This document shows positions 13,501 through 28,600 of a DNA stretch of 64,000 bases, piece by piece (positions within the stretch are counted from its first letter, which is position 1; every line of letters begins with the position of its first letter). The stretch is from Larus michahellis. Its lineage: Eukaryota; Chordata; Aves; Charadriiformes; Laridae. The DNA is taken from contig NC_133930.1 of the NCBI RefSeq assembly GCF_964199755.1, positions 26,990,071 through 27,054,070 on the forward strand, in the 5' to 3' direction. Made by a program: the position numbers and the translations under genes. The notes below the pieces were generated by a model that was not told the origin of the DNA, did not search any database, and saw nothing but the letters and a program-made list of their open reading frames with translations.

Positions 13501-16500
13501 TATGCCTACTTTTGTTTCATAGTCTCTGCAGCAGCTTTCTGTTCCATCAAGGATGACTGACTTCTGGTTTTAGTATCCTAACTAGCTACTATGCTGCACT
13601 TTCGAAGAGAAGAGAAAAGAGCTCTGGAATCTTCCCAGAGAGTGATAATGGCTCAGAGGCCCCATATGTTACGTCACTAACCTCCAAGTCATTTTCTCCC
13701 TATGGAAAATGATAGAAAGAATGAGGATATTGGAAGGAATTGCAGCCAGTGTACAGGTATCCTAACTTCATTTGTTCTTTTTTCTGTCTTTCACCTTTCT
13801 GCCAGGTAATCTCTGGAACACCCAAGTGCCGGCTTTATTGTGCTGACTTCCAACAGGGCAGAGAGTGGCTTGGGGAGTGCAGATATGATTTTGCTTTTTC
13901 TTCTGCAGACCTTGACTGATGCAGCCCACACAGCATTAGCCTGCTTTCAGTGAAGCTCTCAGAAGCTTGCTTAGGGAGAGAAACATTAAAGGTAGTAAGG
14001 CAATGCAGACCTGGACTGGCAATGTGTTAATCCACTGGGCTTTCTGGACACACCGATCCCACGGGGCTTTCACAACTGAACTAGTATTTGTAGTCAGGTT
14101 CCTGCATACCCTGTGAGCGTGGTCTTGAGGACAATGCTGAAATTGAGAAGAGAGTCTAGACACACACTCTGAACAAAAAATCTTTATTTGTATGCCTTTC
14201 AATTAAAAAGAGCCAATTAATTTAAATCTAACTCATCCAAATTATATGATATTAAGGTGATGAAAGGTACAAATTAACTCTTTGGCTTTTATGATCCATA
14301 AACCCAGTCAAACTAATACTTCTGTGAGTCCAGGCCCTGAATGTCACAATAACTCATACCAAGAGAACAGGGTCTGTGTTTACTCCGTGCAAAACAGAAG
14401 ACAGGTTCCATGACTGAAGGGAACTACTATCATCAGACCTTTTGCTTAAGGCAGTTCAGTGAGCCACCCCAGTGGCTTTTGAGTTGAGCCCAGAACTTGT
14501 GTTTGAATCTTCTAGAAAGATATTCAAGTAACCAGGAAAAATGGAAATGCTGTCTACTATGCCAAGGAGTTATGCCATAAAAAAGAGTTGGAGTGATGTA
14601 AAACTTAGAAACTACTTTCTGAGTTGAGATTTCTCACGGAATACTGAAGAACACTCCCTGGCTGTAGGGTACAAATATTTCAGCTTTCTGCAAAAATGGT
14701 GTCATCCACATTTATGCTGGATAATTTGTCATCTTAATTCCATCTGTCATTATATCAGACTATGTCTACCTGTTCGTATTAAGGATTTTGTTTATTTAAC
14801 AGACTAAGTACAGTTTATATTGCGAAAAGCACTATGCCATTAACTACACATAACAATGGGGAAAAGATTTATTTGTACTTTAGGAAATAAACTAAGATTA
14901 AGGCTGTTGAAGTTTGAAGAATTACAATAGGAAAAACATTAACTATATATTCAAGATACTGTCACTCAGTATATTCAATTCACAGGCAAAACTGCTATGA
15001 AGTTAGTGATTAATGAACGGGTTTGAAAATGCACATGCTTGAAATTATGAAAAAATATAATTCAGTGAGCCACAAGTCCACAAAAGTTCTTTAAAAAATA
15101 TAAAATTGAGAAAAAACAGTTTATACAAGCCAAGCATACATCGCCTTTCATAATTAAAAGCCCTGAAGAAAAAATCTTATTTCACTGTTTGAAACAAATC
15201 TTCACACTCCCTAAAACTCCCCTTTATGCAAAAGGTTCAGTGTAAGCCTATGAGCCCAGTGCTCCATTTAAGATTAAATTGATACTGAAAGTAGTATCCA
15301 CACTTAATGGCAGTAAAGTTATGAATTTCAACCACTAAGAGGATGACTTGTTTAATTCTGCATGCCAGAAGTAACATTAAAGACAATGTACCATGATGTT
15401 CATTGACTTACCGAAGAAGAGAACCACCCAGTGTCTATTCAGTGGACCTTCTTAGACCAGAAGTTCTTTGGAACATGAAATGCTGTTTCCTTAAAGTAAA
15501 AGCTTCACAATATGGGCCTGTAGGAGTTGCTACAGTTATTGTGAGAAAGCAGATATACCTAAATGTATCTAAAAAAATCCATATGCAAATACCAGGTGAC
15601 TGTAAGAAGAAAGTCATTCTCCTAAAAATGAAATGCTCCTGTTTTTCATAAAGATGTAGTAATGGACTATCCTAAATACACTACCAACCAAGGATAACAT
15701 TCTTCCAAGGTGATGAATAATTGCTAATCCTAGAACACAACTGACTTCCTTAATCCACTGTAACAGCAATTATTAAACAAAGGCGCTATAACAGGAAACT
15801 ATGTAACTGTTCTATTTCTTAATTTCACTATAGGCTAAAACATGGTTAAAACATCCAGGGTTACACTTCCAGAAGGCTACATCCAGGCTTATGTTCAAGA
15901 TAATATTGCATTGCCCTTTGGTAACAGCCAGAAGAGTTGACAGAGACTGAAAGTACCACAGTGCTTGGCATATTTGTATCTCCTCTTAAACCTTCTCTCA
16001 AATTCACTGAGCGAAAAATGATTCAGACTTTTAAAGAGTCAGATTAGAAAGACTTTCATCAAGTCAAGGAACAGGCTAGTATCTTATTGAGCTTGATGGT
16101 ATCGTGGCCTTGAAAAACTTCTAATTCGATTTCCATCTTCAATTTACAGACCTCCAGAATTTAAGATTATATTTTAGTTGACTCCAATTTCTCATCTTTT
16201 ATATATTATACCAACTTCAAGAAAAAAAATGTTTCTTGCAGCCTCCAAGGAGGTAGGACACACAGGATTGGGCATGAATGTGATGATAATACTCAATAAA
16301 CATTCAAATGCAGTGGTAAGAGAGTTCATTTTGGAGTGAACCCAGTACTGGTGCATATAACAAATGTCACGAAAGCACTGGCAGCAAAAAGCTAATTGCC
16401 AACAGTCACACTACAGAACCATGTTCAAGGGAGGAGCTGGAGAGGTTAATGGGAGAGAAGTAAAGAAATAAGCAGAAAGGACTCATCACACCTTTATTGG

Positions 16501-19500
16501 TCTTCCTCCTCTTATTTTGTATCACATATGCACTACTTGTGCCAATGATTAGAAGTTTGCATCTACTCATGACATTGCAGGACATACTGTATTTTAAAAT
16601 TTACCTTTTTGTAGAGCTTATATCACCACCTTTCAAACTGGATGGATTTTACAGCACATTTTTCCCTCCTTCCTACCTTTCAAATTGCAAATGTTCCTGC
16701 TACAAAATAGGCATGTTTTCTATCAAAAACATCTCTTCAGCAAAACATGTCTTCGCATAAGAAAACTGCATTTCTTTTGGAAGCTCAAAGAGCTGAAATT
16801 GTTTTTTCATTTACTGTTATAAGAAAACTATAAAATGCTTTGTTGAGTAAAAATGCTCTGTTGAAAAAAAAAACAAATATGTGAAAACCATAGCACGCTT
16901 TCCCATAATTCTTTTGTTGAAGAATTGGGCTGAAACAATTAAAAAGTACCCAGCAATGATGTCAATTTAGAAGAAAAAAGAATCCCAGGTCTGAGTCTTG
17001 TCACAGCCAATTGCTGTACATTGTCACAGCTAGCTGTATGTTGCTGGCTTTTCTCACAGCCAGTTGCTCCACTACAGGTATTTATATCAGCAGAGATCTG
17101 GCTCATCATCAGAGAAGCTAACAGGCACTAAGAAAATGATTAGGCTGAATGTCACTGGGCTAGCTAACCTTACTCCTGATGAAAAGCACTGGGATCTCTA
17201 AGAATCTTACTGGCCAAGCTCTGGAAGTCACAGTTCCTTCACACACGACTTTAAGACCAGCTATTCATTGTGTATTTTACGTGAGTGAAGGAAAGGAATG
17301 GCTTGTGACTAGTAAACATTTCCAAGTATGCAATAATACTAGCTGGCAAGCAAATTCACATGTACTGTTCAGCTCCACATGCAGCAGACACTTGCAGCTT
17401 CTACTGCTTTTGAAATAACCTGAGTACTAAGCACATTTGAAGAAAAACAATGTGAAGTTCTGTCTTCAGTGGAGGACCTTTCTATCAAATTCTTTCTTGT
17501 TTATCTTGTAGTCAGCACATCCAAATGGGCACATGCAAAATTAACAGCTGATTTGAAAACTGTAAGATTGCAATACTCTACATTTCAATCTCTTAGTTTC
17601 TTAAAGCCCAGTAACAGTACTGATGAATATTTAGCTACTTCATCATTAAGTAATATTTGAATACCAAACCACAATGAAGACCCAGCAGTTGCAGGAATAC
17701 AAGGCTAACCCAAAACTTCCTCTTGACCAGGTCAATATTTGTTCCATTGAGACATTTCTTATGGACATCACCACCTTTCTTCATTCACTTTTCTCCTTTT
17801 TCAAAATGTGGGACAACATGTTTGCTGGAAAAGTTATTTTTGAAATTTCACATACTTCCCCGAGAAAAGCGGCCTTTCTCCAAAAATACCGCCAAAGTAC
17901 CTAGAAATTCTAACCACAAAAATGGTCCCAAAACCCTAAATCGGTTGGTATGCAAGATTATGTGAAATAAATTGGTAAACAAACAAATAATTACACAGGC
18001 TATCAAACAAAATAAAAGTCAAAAATTCTAATCATTATCCCTCTCACTACCACATTTTCAGGTGCTTACGTATTAACTTATTTTCGGAAAGGAGACAACA
18101 CAAAGCAAACTACACAAACGCTCAGAGAATCTGTATTATGAATATTACAAAATCCAAAGGAGACCTCACAGTGCTATCAATTTATGCAGACAGGGGAGGA
18201 AGATGACACAATGTGAAAGTGCTAGATCTGCAACACATCATAACTGAAATACTAATGACAAAATTTGAAGAGATCTTCATAACAAACATTGTGCAATGGG
18301 AAGACAAGATCAGATAAGAGGATAAAAATAATTTTCACTTCATATGAATGCTAAAATTCATGTAACCTCAAGGGAAAAAAAATGAAAAGAAAAAAAAAGA
18401 ATAATTGTAATTATCCTGACAAGTGTAACCATCACATTAGTACTGTTTACTGGGAGATGCTGTATCAGAATATTCTGGTGATGGTTTGGCACCACAGAAG
18501 TCAATCCTAAATTTGAAATTAACTGCATAAGTGCCGCTCTGCTAAGGTAAGCTACCACCAGACATTAGTAAAAAGGGAATAATATAGATTTTGGAAGATG
18601 TACTATAGCAATAAATCAATTAGTCAAACAAATTATGACCCTCAAAGGTTTTAGAAATGCAGGCTTCTATGTGTGGTCAAAAAAGAACAGAACAGTTAAT
18701 GCCTCTCAAAGTCACTAATTAGGAATCCATACACCTTGTTGCTTTCCCAGCCATAAGCATTTGCTTGGTTTCCCTAAGCTGTCCTTTAAAATTTACCATT
18801 TCTCATTGCGTTGAGCTTCTGGTCTCATTGAATAGTGTTCGTGACCTGAATGTAGAAAGGATAAATAAAAAGACGAACAGATGAAAAAGTGTGTTGGATT
18901 TGATTACTCATTATGAAAAAGGATTATCTAACAGATAGGGACAATTTGCTGTACAAATTAGTATATTTTCTAGCAAGATTTCAAAGTGCTTCACAAACAT
19001 GTTAGAATATCAAGCAACAACAGAGAACTTAATGACAATTATTTTGTCTGTCAGGAACATTAGATCCTTCTCTGTATCAAATATTAGCATGGATAGGCAG
19101 GAGTATCTCAAGAAATCATGATTTTCTGTACACAAAACCAGAGAATAATGCATGCCTAATATTAGGAACAGATGTAGGCATTATGACATAGAGAAAATTG
19201 AAGAATCTATATCACTGAAGGGCTAGCCAAAACCCCCATCTCTGATTACATATATAACAACATATAAACACTTCTGTATTTAAAATTGTCCCTGAGGTAC
19301 GTGGAGTAAAATGAGCTACAGAGCTGAAAACCTGATGTCCCATCTGCATTCAGTATACAGAAATCCAAACAGGACTCTGACAGTGTCTAGACACGATATA
19401 CTCTTGCCATATAATATCAGTGATTATAATACTTAACTGCTCTGCACTGATGCAATGCTACATCTGAATGATCAGGAAAAAAAAAAAGAAAAAACTACTT

Positions 19501-21616
19501 TTTGCATAACAATGTGAATTTTCTTAAGGGTTGCCAAGGCCACCAGCTAGTTAGAGTCTTTATGCAATCTACTTAATATCACATTTCAATTGCTCCCTTT
19601 AGAAGTAAAGGAAAATGTTCTTTTCAAGACACACCAGTATCTTTGTAAGAACTAAAGCTGAAATAAACTGCAGCGTGAAGCAACATGAAGAAGAAAATTA
19701 AGATGCAATCTTGCAAACAACATCTGAATGACTAAAAATTAATTATTTAAGGATTGCACAACTGTGCTTCACAACTATGGCTAAGACAATGCCTTATTTC
19801 CTCAACTTATTTTAAAAGTCTCAACACAGATCACAGTCTTGGCTTACTGTACACATAGCTTCAGGGTTTTTTAACAGAGCTTCTTAATATCAAAATCTAT
19901 TCACACACAGTATCTCAAATGGGGAAGTTTAAAGCTTTAAGTCAATTAAAATTGTCATAACATTTTAAAAACTAAAGCCTATGAACTTGATACAAGCTCT
20001 AGAAATGGTTAGAAATACTGAAACATATCTTAACTATGTCATCTAACTAAAGGAAAATTGATCCCAACCATTATTCAGTTATCTCTTTTATTTCCAAGGT
20101 TTTAATCAAGACTTTGTCTTTGAAGAATCTATTCACCATAAAACTCCAGAAGGCAGCACTTTGCAGAGTGTCTCACAGGAAATGTTCTTGGTGCATTATT
20201 AATTACCATCAGCGATGCTTATTCTACTTCCCTTTTTACTCAAGTCATAATGAATGGACTACGACCTTTCTTTTCTGAAATATGTTTCTTAATCAAGCTC
20301 CTACTTTTAGAAGCATTCTCCTCTATCCCTCAAGAACTACTGTATAAAACCGATACAAAACTAAGAACCTTATTTGATATTTTCATTGTATATATAGGCG
20401 ATTTTTTTAAAGTTTCAATGGTAGGCATTTCAGAGACAAGCATAAATCAAAAACTTATTTATCATCTAACTATTAACTTTGCTATTACTTTACAGCAGAA
20501 CTCTGTCCTTCCTCTTCTGTGGTGCTGTACTCCACAGCGGTGCTTACAGCACAGCAGCAGTAACAGTATAATGGCCTCAGAGTTCTGCTAAACATGAAAC
20601 GTTATTGCAGTTTATGCTCAGTTTACACCAAAATCAGAATTGAAGCAAGTTATTAACAATACATAATTAACCATCAATCAGTGAGCTGTATATTTAAGAT
20701 TCAGCAATACAAGTAAACAACAATATCAGATGCATACAAAATGCTAATAACCCACAATCTTGGATGCATATGAAATGTTTATTATACATACATACAAAAC
20801 CAACCTCCTACAACAACCTCCCCAAAATGGTCTAATCACACGCATATGAACAGAGTGACATGCGCGCATCTCTCTCTCACAGGACCTGTGAGTGTTTATA
20901 AGCACACACCTCTCATTTGGGAGCTCTGGTTCCCCTCCTTACACATCCCCTGCTAGAGGTGTGAGTGCTCTGGCTTTCTGTGTATCTGCCCTTAAAACCC
21001 ACTGAATCACACAGCAGTGCAAAAGAACCCCACTCTTCACATATGCACACCCCAAGTGCGGGTGTGTATTGTTGCAGCCTGTATTGACAGTTCACTAGCT
21101 GGACGTAGGCACCGCGCTGCTTCCAGCTGTGAGGATGCTTCTTGCTTAGGTTTTGATGCCAGCAGAGCAACTTCTCACTGTGTGAAACCACATTCTGAGC
21201 ACCGCTGTTTCCAGTCCAAGACCTCTCATTAGAAATTTCCTTGCTGCTTTTATATTTCTTTTCAGGCCATCTCCTTCTTTCAAGAGTCAATACACGCAAC
21301 TATGATTCTGTTAAGCTAAAGAAGTTACAGTGATCCATCTCCCAATGTAACATTCTCATGAAAACAAAATCATGAATATTGTGTCTCCTGAACTCGAGTC
21401 TGAAATAAAGAAACTTCTTTTCTCCCCACTCATCTTCCTCTTCCTGAACAACAGCACAGTAAGGGCACCCTTACACTGGCAAAGAATGGAATACTCACTT
21501 TAGATGTCTGCATCTGAACTAGTCGCCTGAGTCCCGTAAGGGGTTTTAGATTTCTAATTTAGGATTAAATAAATTACATGTTAAACGTGCTTTTTCTCTC
21601 CACTGATGGGAAAGGT

Positions 21617-21658
21617 ATTTTTGACTTCTAGCTCAGAAGTAAGCTAGAAGTCAAAAAT
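21617..21658. repeat. Perfect 17-bp inverted repeat (hairpin)
   Basis: The left arm ATTTTTGACTTCTAGCT (21617-21633) and right arm AGCTAGAAGTCAAAAAT (21642-21658) are exact reverse complements around an 8-nt loop. Such a perfect stem is rare by chance in 64 kb. It could be a templated quasi-palindrome or part of a small inverted-repeat element. No transcript evidence is available. Confidence 0.9.
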
Positions 21659-21669
21659 CTAGAAGCTAG

Positions 21670-21693
21670 AAGTTGGACAAGTAAGTCCAACTT
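21670..21693. repeat. Second adjacent hairpin, 9-bp arms
   Basis: AAGTTGGAC (21670-21678) and GTCCAACTT (21685-21693) are exact reverse complements around a 6-nt loop, 11 nt after the larger hairpin. The CTAGAAG motif recurs between the two, which suggests both arose from local copying. Confidence 0.8.
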
Positions 21694-21770
21694 GTATAAA
21701 GCGATGCAAGCAGAATCTCATCCCAAATGTTTACAATGTCTTCTAAATCGGCATGGAGTATCTCCTTTTT

Positions 21771-21794
21771 TCTTTTTCTTTTTTTTTTTTTTTA
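21771..21794. repeat. T-rich homopolymer tract
   Basis: A stretch of almost pure T with two interrupting C residues. It could be the A-tail of a decayed retrocopy on the - strand, but I see no recognisable retrocopy beside it. Confidence 0.7.
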
Positions 21795-23974
21795 AGGAAG
21801 AGGTTGTTTGATTGCTTTTGCATTGGCCTCTGTGTTTGTCTAAACTAGGAGAGTTATAAATTGTGAGGTTTACTACTCCTCTGCTGCATCTCCTTCTCCA
21901 CTTTTTCCTCCTGCCCCTAGATACCATCCATCAAAGTCAACTTACATCCCAAAAAGAGATTGGCACTAACATGTACCAATTCTGGTCAGATACATTACTG
22001 GAATTAATTTCTCTACTTCAACACAGTTAAGACTGACGCAACCCAAGAGGTCATCCGTTTGAGGCATTCTTTAAAGGTCTGTTTCCTTCTACAATCATTC
22101 AGTCACTGATGACTATGCATGGCTTGACAAAGGCTCTTGATATTTGATGCTATTTTTTGCAGGTTGTCTGCTGAAAAACTCTTTTTCAACACAATTTTGA
22201 GTACCGATTAATTATGTAATGGAAAAAAAAAGCTGGGAGAACTTTCATGCCTGCCTACAGATGGGTGGTATGTTACTGCGTACTGCAAAAAGAAATTCCC
22301 ACATGGCAGTATCATAATAGGCCTTAATGAGTATGAGCTTGATGGTAGAGAAATCTAATGTATTTAAAGGTGTTCTAAATTATTGTCATCATATTAATAG
22401 ATATAATTGAATATAAGCAATTCACCATCAATTGAATGCTAATTTCTGTATGTTACTTCTCACTTTCTGCATCATACCAGATATAAGACTGTAGGGCAGG
22501 TAATGCTAACTACTTTTATGCTCACACATTTAAAAATTCCGTTAAAATGAAAATTACATTGAAGAGATGCCTTTCCCCTCTCAAGTCTCCCATACATTGC
22601 CACAACACTATCAAAGCAAAATTGTTTGTTTCCTTTTGTTTTTTTCTTCCAGGTCAAATTTCTTATCACTCTGCTGTGATTCCCCACAAATAGAAGAGCC
22701 ACATATGCATACACATAACATGCTGGAAAGTGTATAATCTGCAATCTGAAGAAGAGACGCAGGAAAATGTGAGTGATTGCAGCATTTAACACAGATTTGG
22801 TACTACTGAGTAGATATACTCTCCCATAAATGAAAAAGAAACACACTGATAAAAATGGAAAATAGGCAGTGAGTGTTCTTCGTTTTGGCACAACTACGCT
22901 TACTGCTCGTCTAAAGCAAGTGGGAAATAGCAAATTAAACAAAACCTAGCAAACTAAACCAAAAAGAGAAGCAAAATATGTATTTCTGAGGAAGAAAACA
23001 AGAAAACAGCAGAGTTAAATGTAACGTCCCTTCGCCATTTATTCTCCTGTTTATCATCTTCACTGTTTTTGCTACAGGACTGACATATTTAAAAACTTTC
23101 AACTTTTTCTTAAACATACTCCTGAAATGACAATAAGGACAACTGTAATTCACACACAGATTAAAAGGCATTCACTCTACCTTAAATGGAATCTGATAAA
23201 TTCCCTATAGTTATCTGAAAAATATCTCAATATCAATTACTTTTGTTGTAAATCTATTTTAACACAATCAGTTAAATCTGTTATTCTTTAAAATCAGCAC
23301 TGTTTCTAACATAACTGTGATTCTAGGTCAGAGCAAAGGCTAGTGATTCATCAAGATTAGTATCCCGTCTCCAGAAGTGCACCCAAAGTAAAAAAAGAAC
23401 AATATAGCATGTAGTGGCACTTCTCCCAAATGATCTCCTAACCTCCAAAAATACTTAACATTGGAAGTTACTCAGTCAGTGATAATGTCTGGGTATTCAA
23501 TAGGTATTAGTGGATTTACTTACATGAATTTGTCCACTCTTCTCCTGAATGCATGTGAACTGTAGAGCAAATTTGTGGAGCTTCTTGCAAAAGATATTGC
23601 AGATGTTAAAACAAGATGAAGAACCAAGTCTCCTTGTTTGCTTTTAATAAGGCTTCTGTTAACTTCAGTTGACGCTTCCCAGCCTTTTTATTGGAAGAGA
23701 GAGTAAACAAGAAATCCCTAATGCATCACCTTCATACCACTTGGGGTTTTTTAGCCCACTATTAACAATACTGTGGAATAGTCTTTTCTCTAGACTGAAC
23801 AACTTTGCTTTGCCTAATTTTCTTTCTATTGTAGCCACTTCATATTTTAGACCATCCTTTCTAACTTTCTTTGTAAAGAAAGTAGCTTTTTTAAGAGGAA
23901 GGAATAACAATAGTTAAGAACCAAACTCACATTCTTATAAAATCTGTTGTAAACTGAAGACCTTGTTCCTCAGT

Positions 23975-24038
23975 CTCAAAATCCAACATGTTATGTGCAA
24001 AGGCAGCTCAAAATCCAACATGTTATGTGTAAAGTTGG
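23975..24038 (+). repeat. 32-bp direct tandem duplication
   Basis: Two copies start at 23975 and 24007. The first 23 bases of each (beginning CTCAAAATCCAACATG) are identical and the tail diverges slightly. This is a small local duplication with no gene attached. Confidence 0.85.
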
Positions 24039-25655
24039 GGGTGTTTTTATGCACATCACGATATATTTATCTACATTTGCCACCTCAACCTCCAATCACT
24101 GTCTCAAAGTCTTCTTGTAAAGATAATCGGAGCTGGTCTGTGAGTGCTAGGCAGCGTTTACTTTACCCTGCACTGCTAGTACCCTTGAAATAAAACTTTG
24201 CTAAGTGGTAGCTTATGGACTCCAAAAATTAATAATTAAAACCCAGTTATTCCTGCAGGATTTCCAGAACAGTAGCCTTTGACTTTGCTGATTAATTAAT
24301 TAATTGTAAAGTAGTCCTATACAAGCTCACATTCCATCCTGTCACTGATTCTGTTTGGCTTCACCCCAATGTCAAAGCTTTTGACATTCTCCCTAAAATA
24401 ATGTCACTTATCTACACACGTGCCTTTATCTTCCTACCTCTCCTCCTTCATCTTTCATTTAAGGCTGCAAAAATTCTCCTAAGCACTTTTTTCCTGTAAT
24501 TTCAGTTCATATTCATGGATTAGATCTTATCTATATAATTTCTTTCATATACCATTTATCTTCCCATTCTTTTTCATAATACTGCCTTCTGTAAATGTCT
24601 CATTTGTGAGTTTGCTTGTTATTTGCATTTTAAATACTTCACAAACTTTTGTTTAACCACAGCTACATTTTGCTTCTTGCATTTGTTCTAAAATCCCCCC
24701 AGAATAAGCCATTTAAACCTTTAACAAAGGCTCTTCCCTTCCATTGCTTTTACTATGTTTTTATTATGTTAATACAGTGCTCCGGAACAGAGTCAGACAG
24801 GTCCTACTAGATTCATCCCTCCCTTGATGGGACTTATGTCTACATACTCCAAAAATGCTTTAGAATTACTGCGATCAATATTTAAGCCAGACTTGCAGAA
24901 TTTGGGTGCCAAACTGACAAATTCTGGGTTATAATAATCAAATCCTCTGAGAGTCTGTAGTTCTATTTGAAGTACAATTAAATTCAAAAGATAGGAATCA
25001 TCTGAGCAAACGCAAATGTTTAAAACGTTGATATCTGAACTAGTTGTCTAGACGCTACAGTCACAACAGAGAGATAAGCACTTTTGTGGTATGATTCATC
25101 TGACCTTTTGGAAATGTATGAGATCAACTGAACCCTGCAGGCACTTGTTTCTCTGCTAGGACTATAAAAGACTAAAAGAATTTTCAGATGAGGCTATCTC
25201 AGATGTCCCTTAAGCAACTATAAGGGGAAACCAGAATGAATAGCCCAGAAGAATATGTCTGCAATAAGGCCTTAAGTTAGCAAGATGAATACCACACAAA
25301 ACATTTCAGCCTGAATGTCACAGACATATACAGACAGACAGCCTTTCTGAACACTTGCTTGAAAGACATTTTAATAGCAATCTAAGTTTTTATTCCAGTC
25401 TGAATTGGGGGTGATGGTCTTTCAAAGACTGGGAATCTTTCTTTATTAGCAGAGAGAACTTACTGATTAACTAGGCACCAGAAAATTTGCAAGAAAAAAC
25501 CGTCATAATGTATAGTATTTTGCATCCTAAAATGAATGCCAGCAATTCTCTCTAAAACTTAAAATGGTACCTTTGGTGTACACTCTTACATCATCTAGAC
25601 CATCTAATTACTTTCTTCCTTTCAATTAATGGCATTCCACCAGGCTTTGTCAACA

Positions 25656-25680
25656 TGAATAGAATAGAATAGAATAGAAC
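25656..25680. repeat. Short (GAATA)n array plus TA run
   Basis: Four consecutive AGAAT/GAATA units are followed by CTATATATATA up to about 25690. This is a simple repeat. Similar pentamers occur at CR1 tails, but no CR1 body is next to it. Confidence 0.75.
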
Positions 25681-28600
25681 TATATATATAAGATAATGAT
25701 GTTAATATTATATTACATAACAATAAAAATCCCAGAAACAATCTGATTTCCAAAAAAAAAGGAAGGGGCAGCAGAGCCAGTATATTGCTACTATGTTCTT
25801 GATTCAAGGAGAATCAAGAACGGTTACTTATATTGAGTCTTATTTTGTGACTGTCAAAAAGTCAAAAGTTTCCACTAAGGCCCAAATTCTAAAAAATTCT
25901 ATAGCTCTAGAAGGTATGAAAACATTTGGCCGTATTCTATATTGTCACCTAAGGGAGAGGGACCAAACTGACTAAAGTGACCTCTGTTGCTTTCTCATCC
26001 TGGCAAGCACAGTGGGACAACAGATAGTTGGCGTCTAGACAGCTTTGTGTTTCTACACATCTTAAGCAATGCAAGCTCAAGCTTCAGTCTAGTATATTCT
26101 CATCCTAGTACACTCCAAATCCTGTGACGTGACTAGAGAGCTATCCTATAGCTGAATGTCATAACACCTCTTGCAGAACATCTCAAGCTGATTGGGGAGT
26201 TTTCAGAGCTCTTTAAAATGGCAAAACTCCTTTAAAGATTAATAAAAGAGCTAGGGGGCCAGGGGATAAGCAGTGGACAGAATATGAACAAGTGAGGATT
26301 CAGCATCTCAAGCTGATTTTTCCTTTCTGTGCTGACTGAATTCTACAGACTGCTGCATGTTGTGTTTGTTTCTTTAAATCCAGCATGATATGTTGCCACC
26401 TGGTGTAGAGGTGATGCAAAAATCCTTGCTGACTCCTGTATGAGCAAAGGCTGCGTCACTGCAGAGGCACATCTCCGCGTGGACCATCCCGACAATGCCG
26501 TCAGCTCGCTTGCCTGCTGACTCACGTCTTGGGAAGAAACCAGCTCTGAGGAAAGACACTGCCCTTCAGCCTGCGATGATGCGGAGCGGGCGAGCACAGG
26601 GACTGCAGAACTTGCCTGAGAAAAGGGACCGAGAGAGTGATGGCTACAGGCAAAGGAGCTGGCAGCACTCAAACCAGAATGCAAATACACATGTTCACAG
26701 CTGTCAACAGCTGACATGTTGATCCTGCCACAAGATGCTGGAGAGATGCTGAAACATTATGACTTACACAATTACTCGCTTAAATGGGGGGCTCTTGGAG
26801 GGAGGATGAAAGTCTGCTTCACATTAATCATTTCAAGCTTTTCTTACACACCATTTGCCAAACGTATCTGTGCTTTATAATGGAAACCTCATTCAAATAA
26901 CCTGCCTAGTATTCCTTTGTGCAAAGAACCTCTTAAAAGTGGTAAAGCAAGTACGGTGTATAGATTTTTTAAAGACAGCAATAAGCATTACAATTGGTAT
27001 TTATAAAGATTGTGTTTTGCTTAGGAACAGATCATTAATATAATTAAGCTTGGAAAACCTTTTACTTATTTTCAGATAAAACAGTTAAATTGCTGCCAAA
27101 TGCTTTCTATAGACTCCTGTAAGAAATATGGTTTTCCCTTTCTTTAAAACCCCATATGCTGCTGTGAAGAACAATTACAAAACCAAAACCAGTATTCTTT
27201 CTTCAGATATGACTTTCAATAGCGGATTTATGGGCAGCCTTAATGCTAGTCTTGAAAGAAGCTGATGCTGTGCATTTTATGGTCATTCAACACTCTACAG
27301 CGCAGTGGTGTTCTACTGCCCCTGCAGTAGAATATGTCATCATAAATATTTTGTACATGTGCAGACTGCCACAGAAAGATCTCTAAGGAAGTTGATCTTT
27401 TGATTTCCTATCAGAAGAGATTTAACTGATCATCTGTTCCCTACAGTTTAAAAGGAGAAAAGTAGTGTTACCACAGAAATATACCAGGGGCTTTTTGGCA
27501 AAATTGTTGACAAGTCTTTTTTGGACCAGTTCAAGAGTGTTGCTTCTAGCAGGAACATACCCATGAGCCCATGACTTACAATGCTTTTTTGACTTATGCA
27601 GAGTATCCATGGCATTGTGAAATTTTATCAAGATGCTTATAAGTTTTTTTTCAATTCCGAAGTTTGCTAGAAAAATTATTCTTTTAATTATTAAAAACAT
27701 AAACAATGTATTGCTATTAAGTACTTTCCATAGGTGGTTATTTCACTGAAACAGTAGTTCGTTCATTTCTAATGACTGTAGGACTATCATTATTTGACAC
27801 AGAGCAAGAACTGATTAGTGAAGTCATATTTAGCCATGTAACAGAATTTAGAACACAGAGTGCAAGCAAGAATATCCGGGCTTCTTCCATTCCAATTCTT
27901 TTCAACATTCAGAACCAAACAATCATCAAAACGCCTTCCTTTTAATCTGCTGGTCTCCTATTTCTCCCACTAAAGGCTAAACACAGCACAAGTTGCTGGT
28001 ATTTCTCTAGCTTAAGGAGAAAAACCTGCCAAAGATTAAATAATCTTGAGGGAAGCGTTCCCCTTAAATTCACCCAAAGCCACTGATCTTGTTTCATGTG
28101 TTATCATGTCAGAAAAAAGTTAGAGACTTGAAAAAATGGTGAATGTATTGTTACTCAATTCACTGTAAGAGAAGGCCTTTTTTCCGTGTAACAGAAAATC
28201 TTTATCTAACGTGCCAATAAGTCATTGTGGTAGAAAAAGACTTGCAATTCGTGCAAAATCCATTCATAACTTCAGTCATGATAGGTTTTGTTACTGATGG
28301 GGAGAAGACTGGTTGGAAAAGCTTATTTGAGTGAAAACTCAAGAGAAACTTTTAAGTACATATGAACATATTCACTAGGCCTATAGCCTGTAGCCTCATC
28401 AACAAACACTCCTGTAAGCGCCTGTCAAGCTCTAAGATGATATGTCTGTGAAAAAAAATGGGAGAATGTATTTTCAGACACAGCAAATACTAGACTCCAG
28501 ACTATTTTCAGTCTCTCTACACTAATTCCAATTCACATCTGTTCTCTGAAAAGGATATATACTTGATATATTTGCTGACCATTATATAACAGATGACATA

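Noticed and set aside
20913..21299. 128-codon - strand frame near 21 kb
   Set aside because: No recognisable domain, mixed low-complexity content, no exon borders.
22472..22942. 156-codon open frame on the - strand in the intergenic desert
   Set aside because: Length is within chance for this much AT-rich DNA. Content is hydrophobic without domain pattern, and no splice or promoter context supports it.
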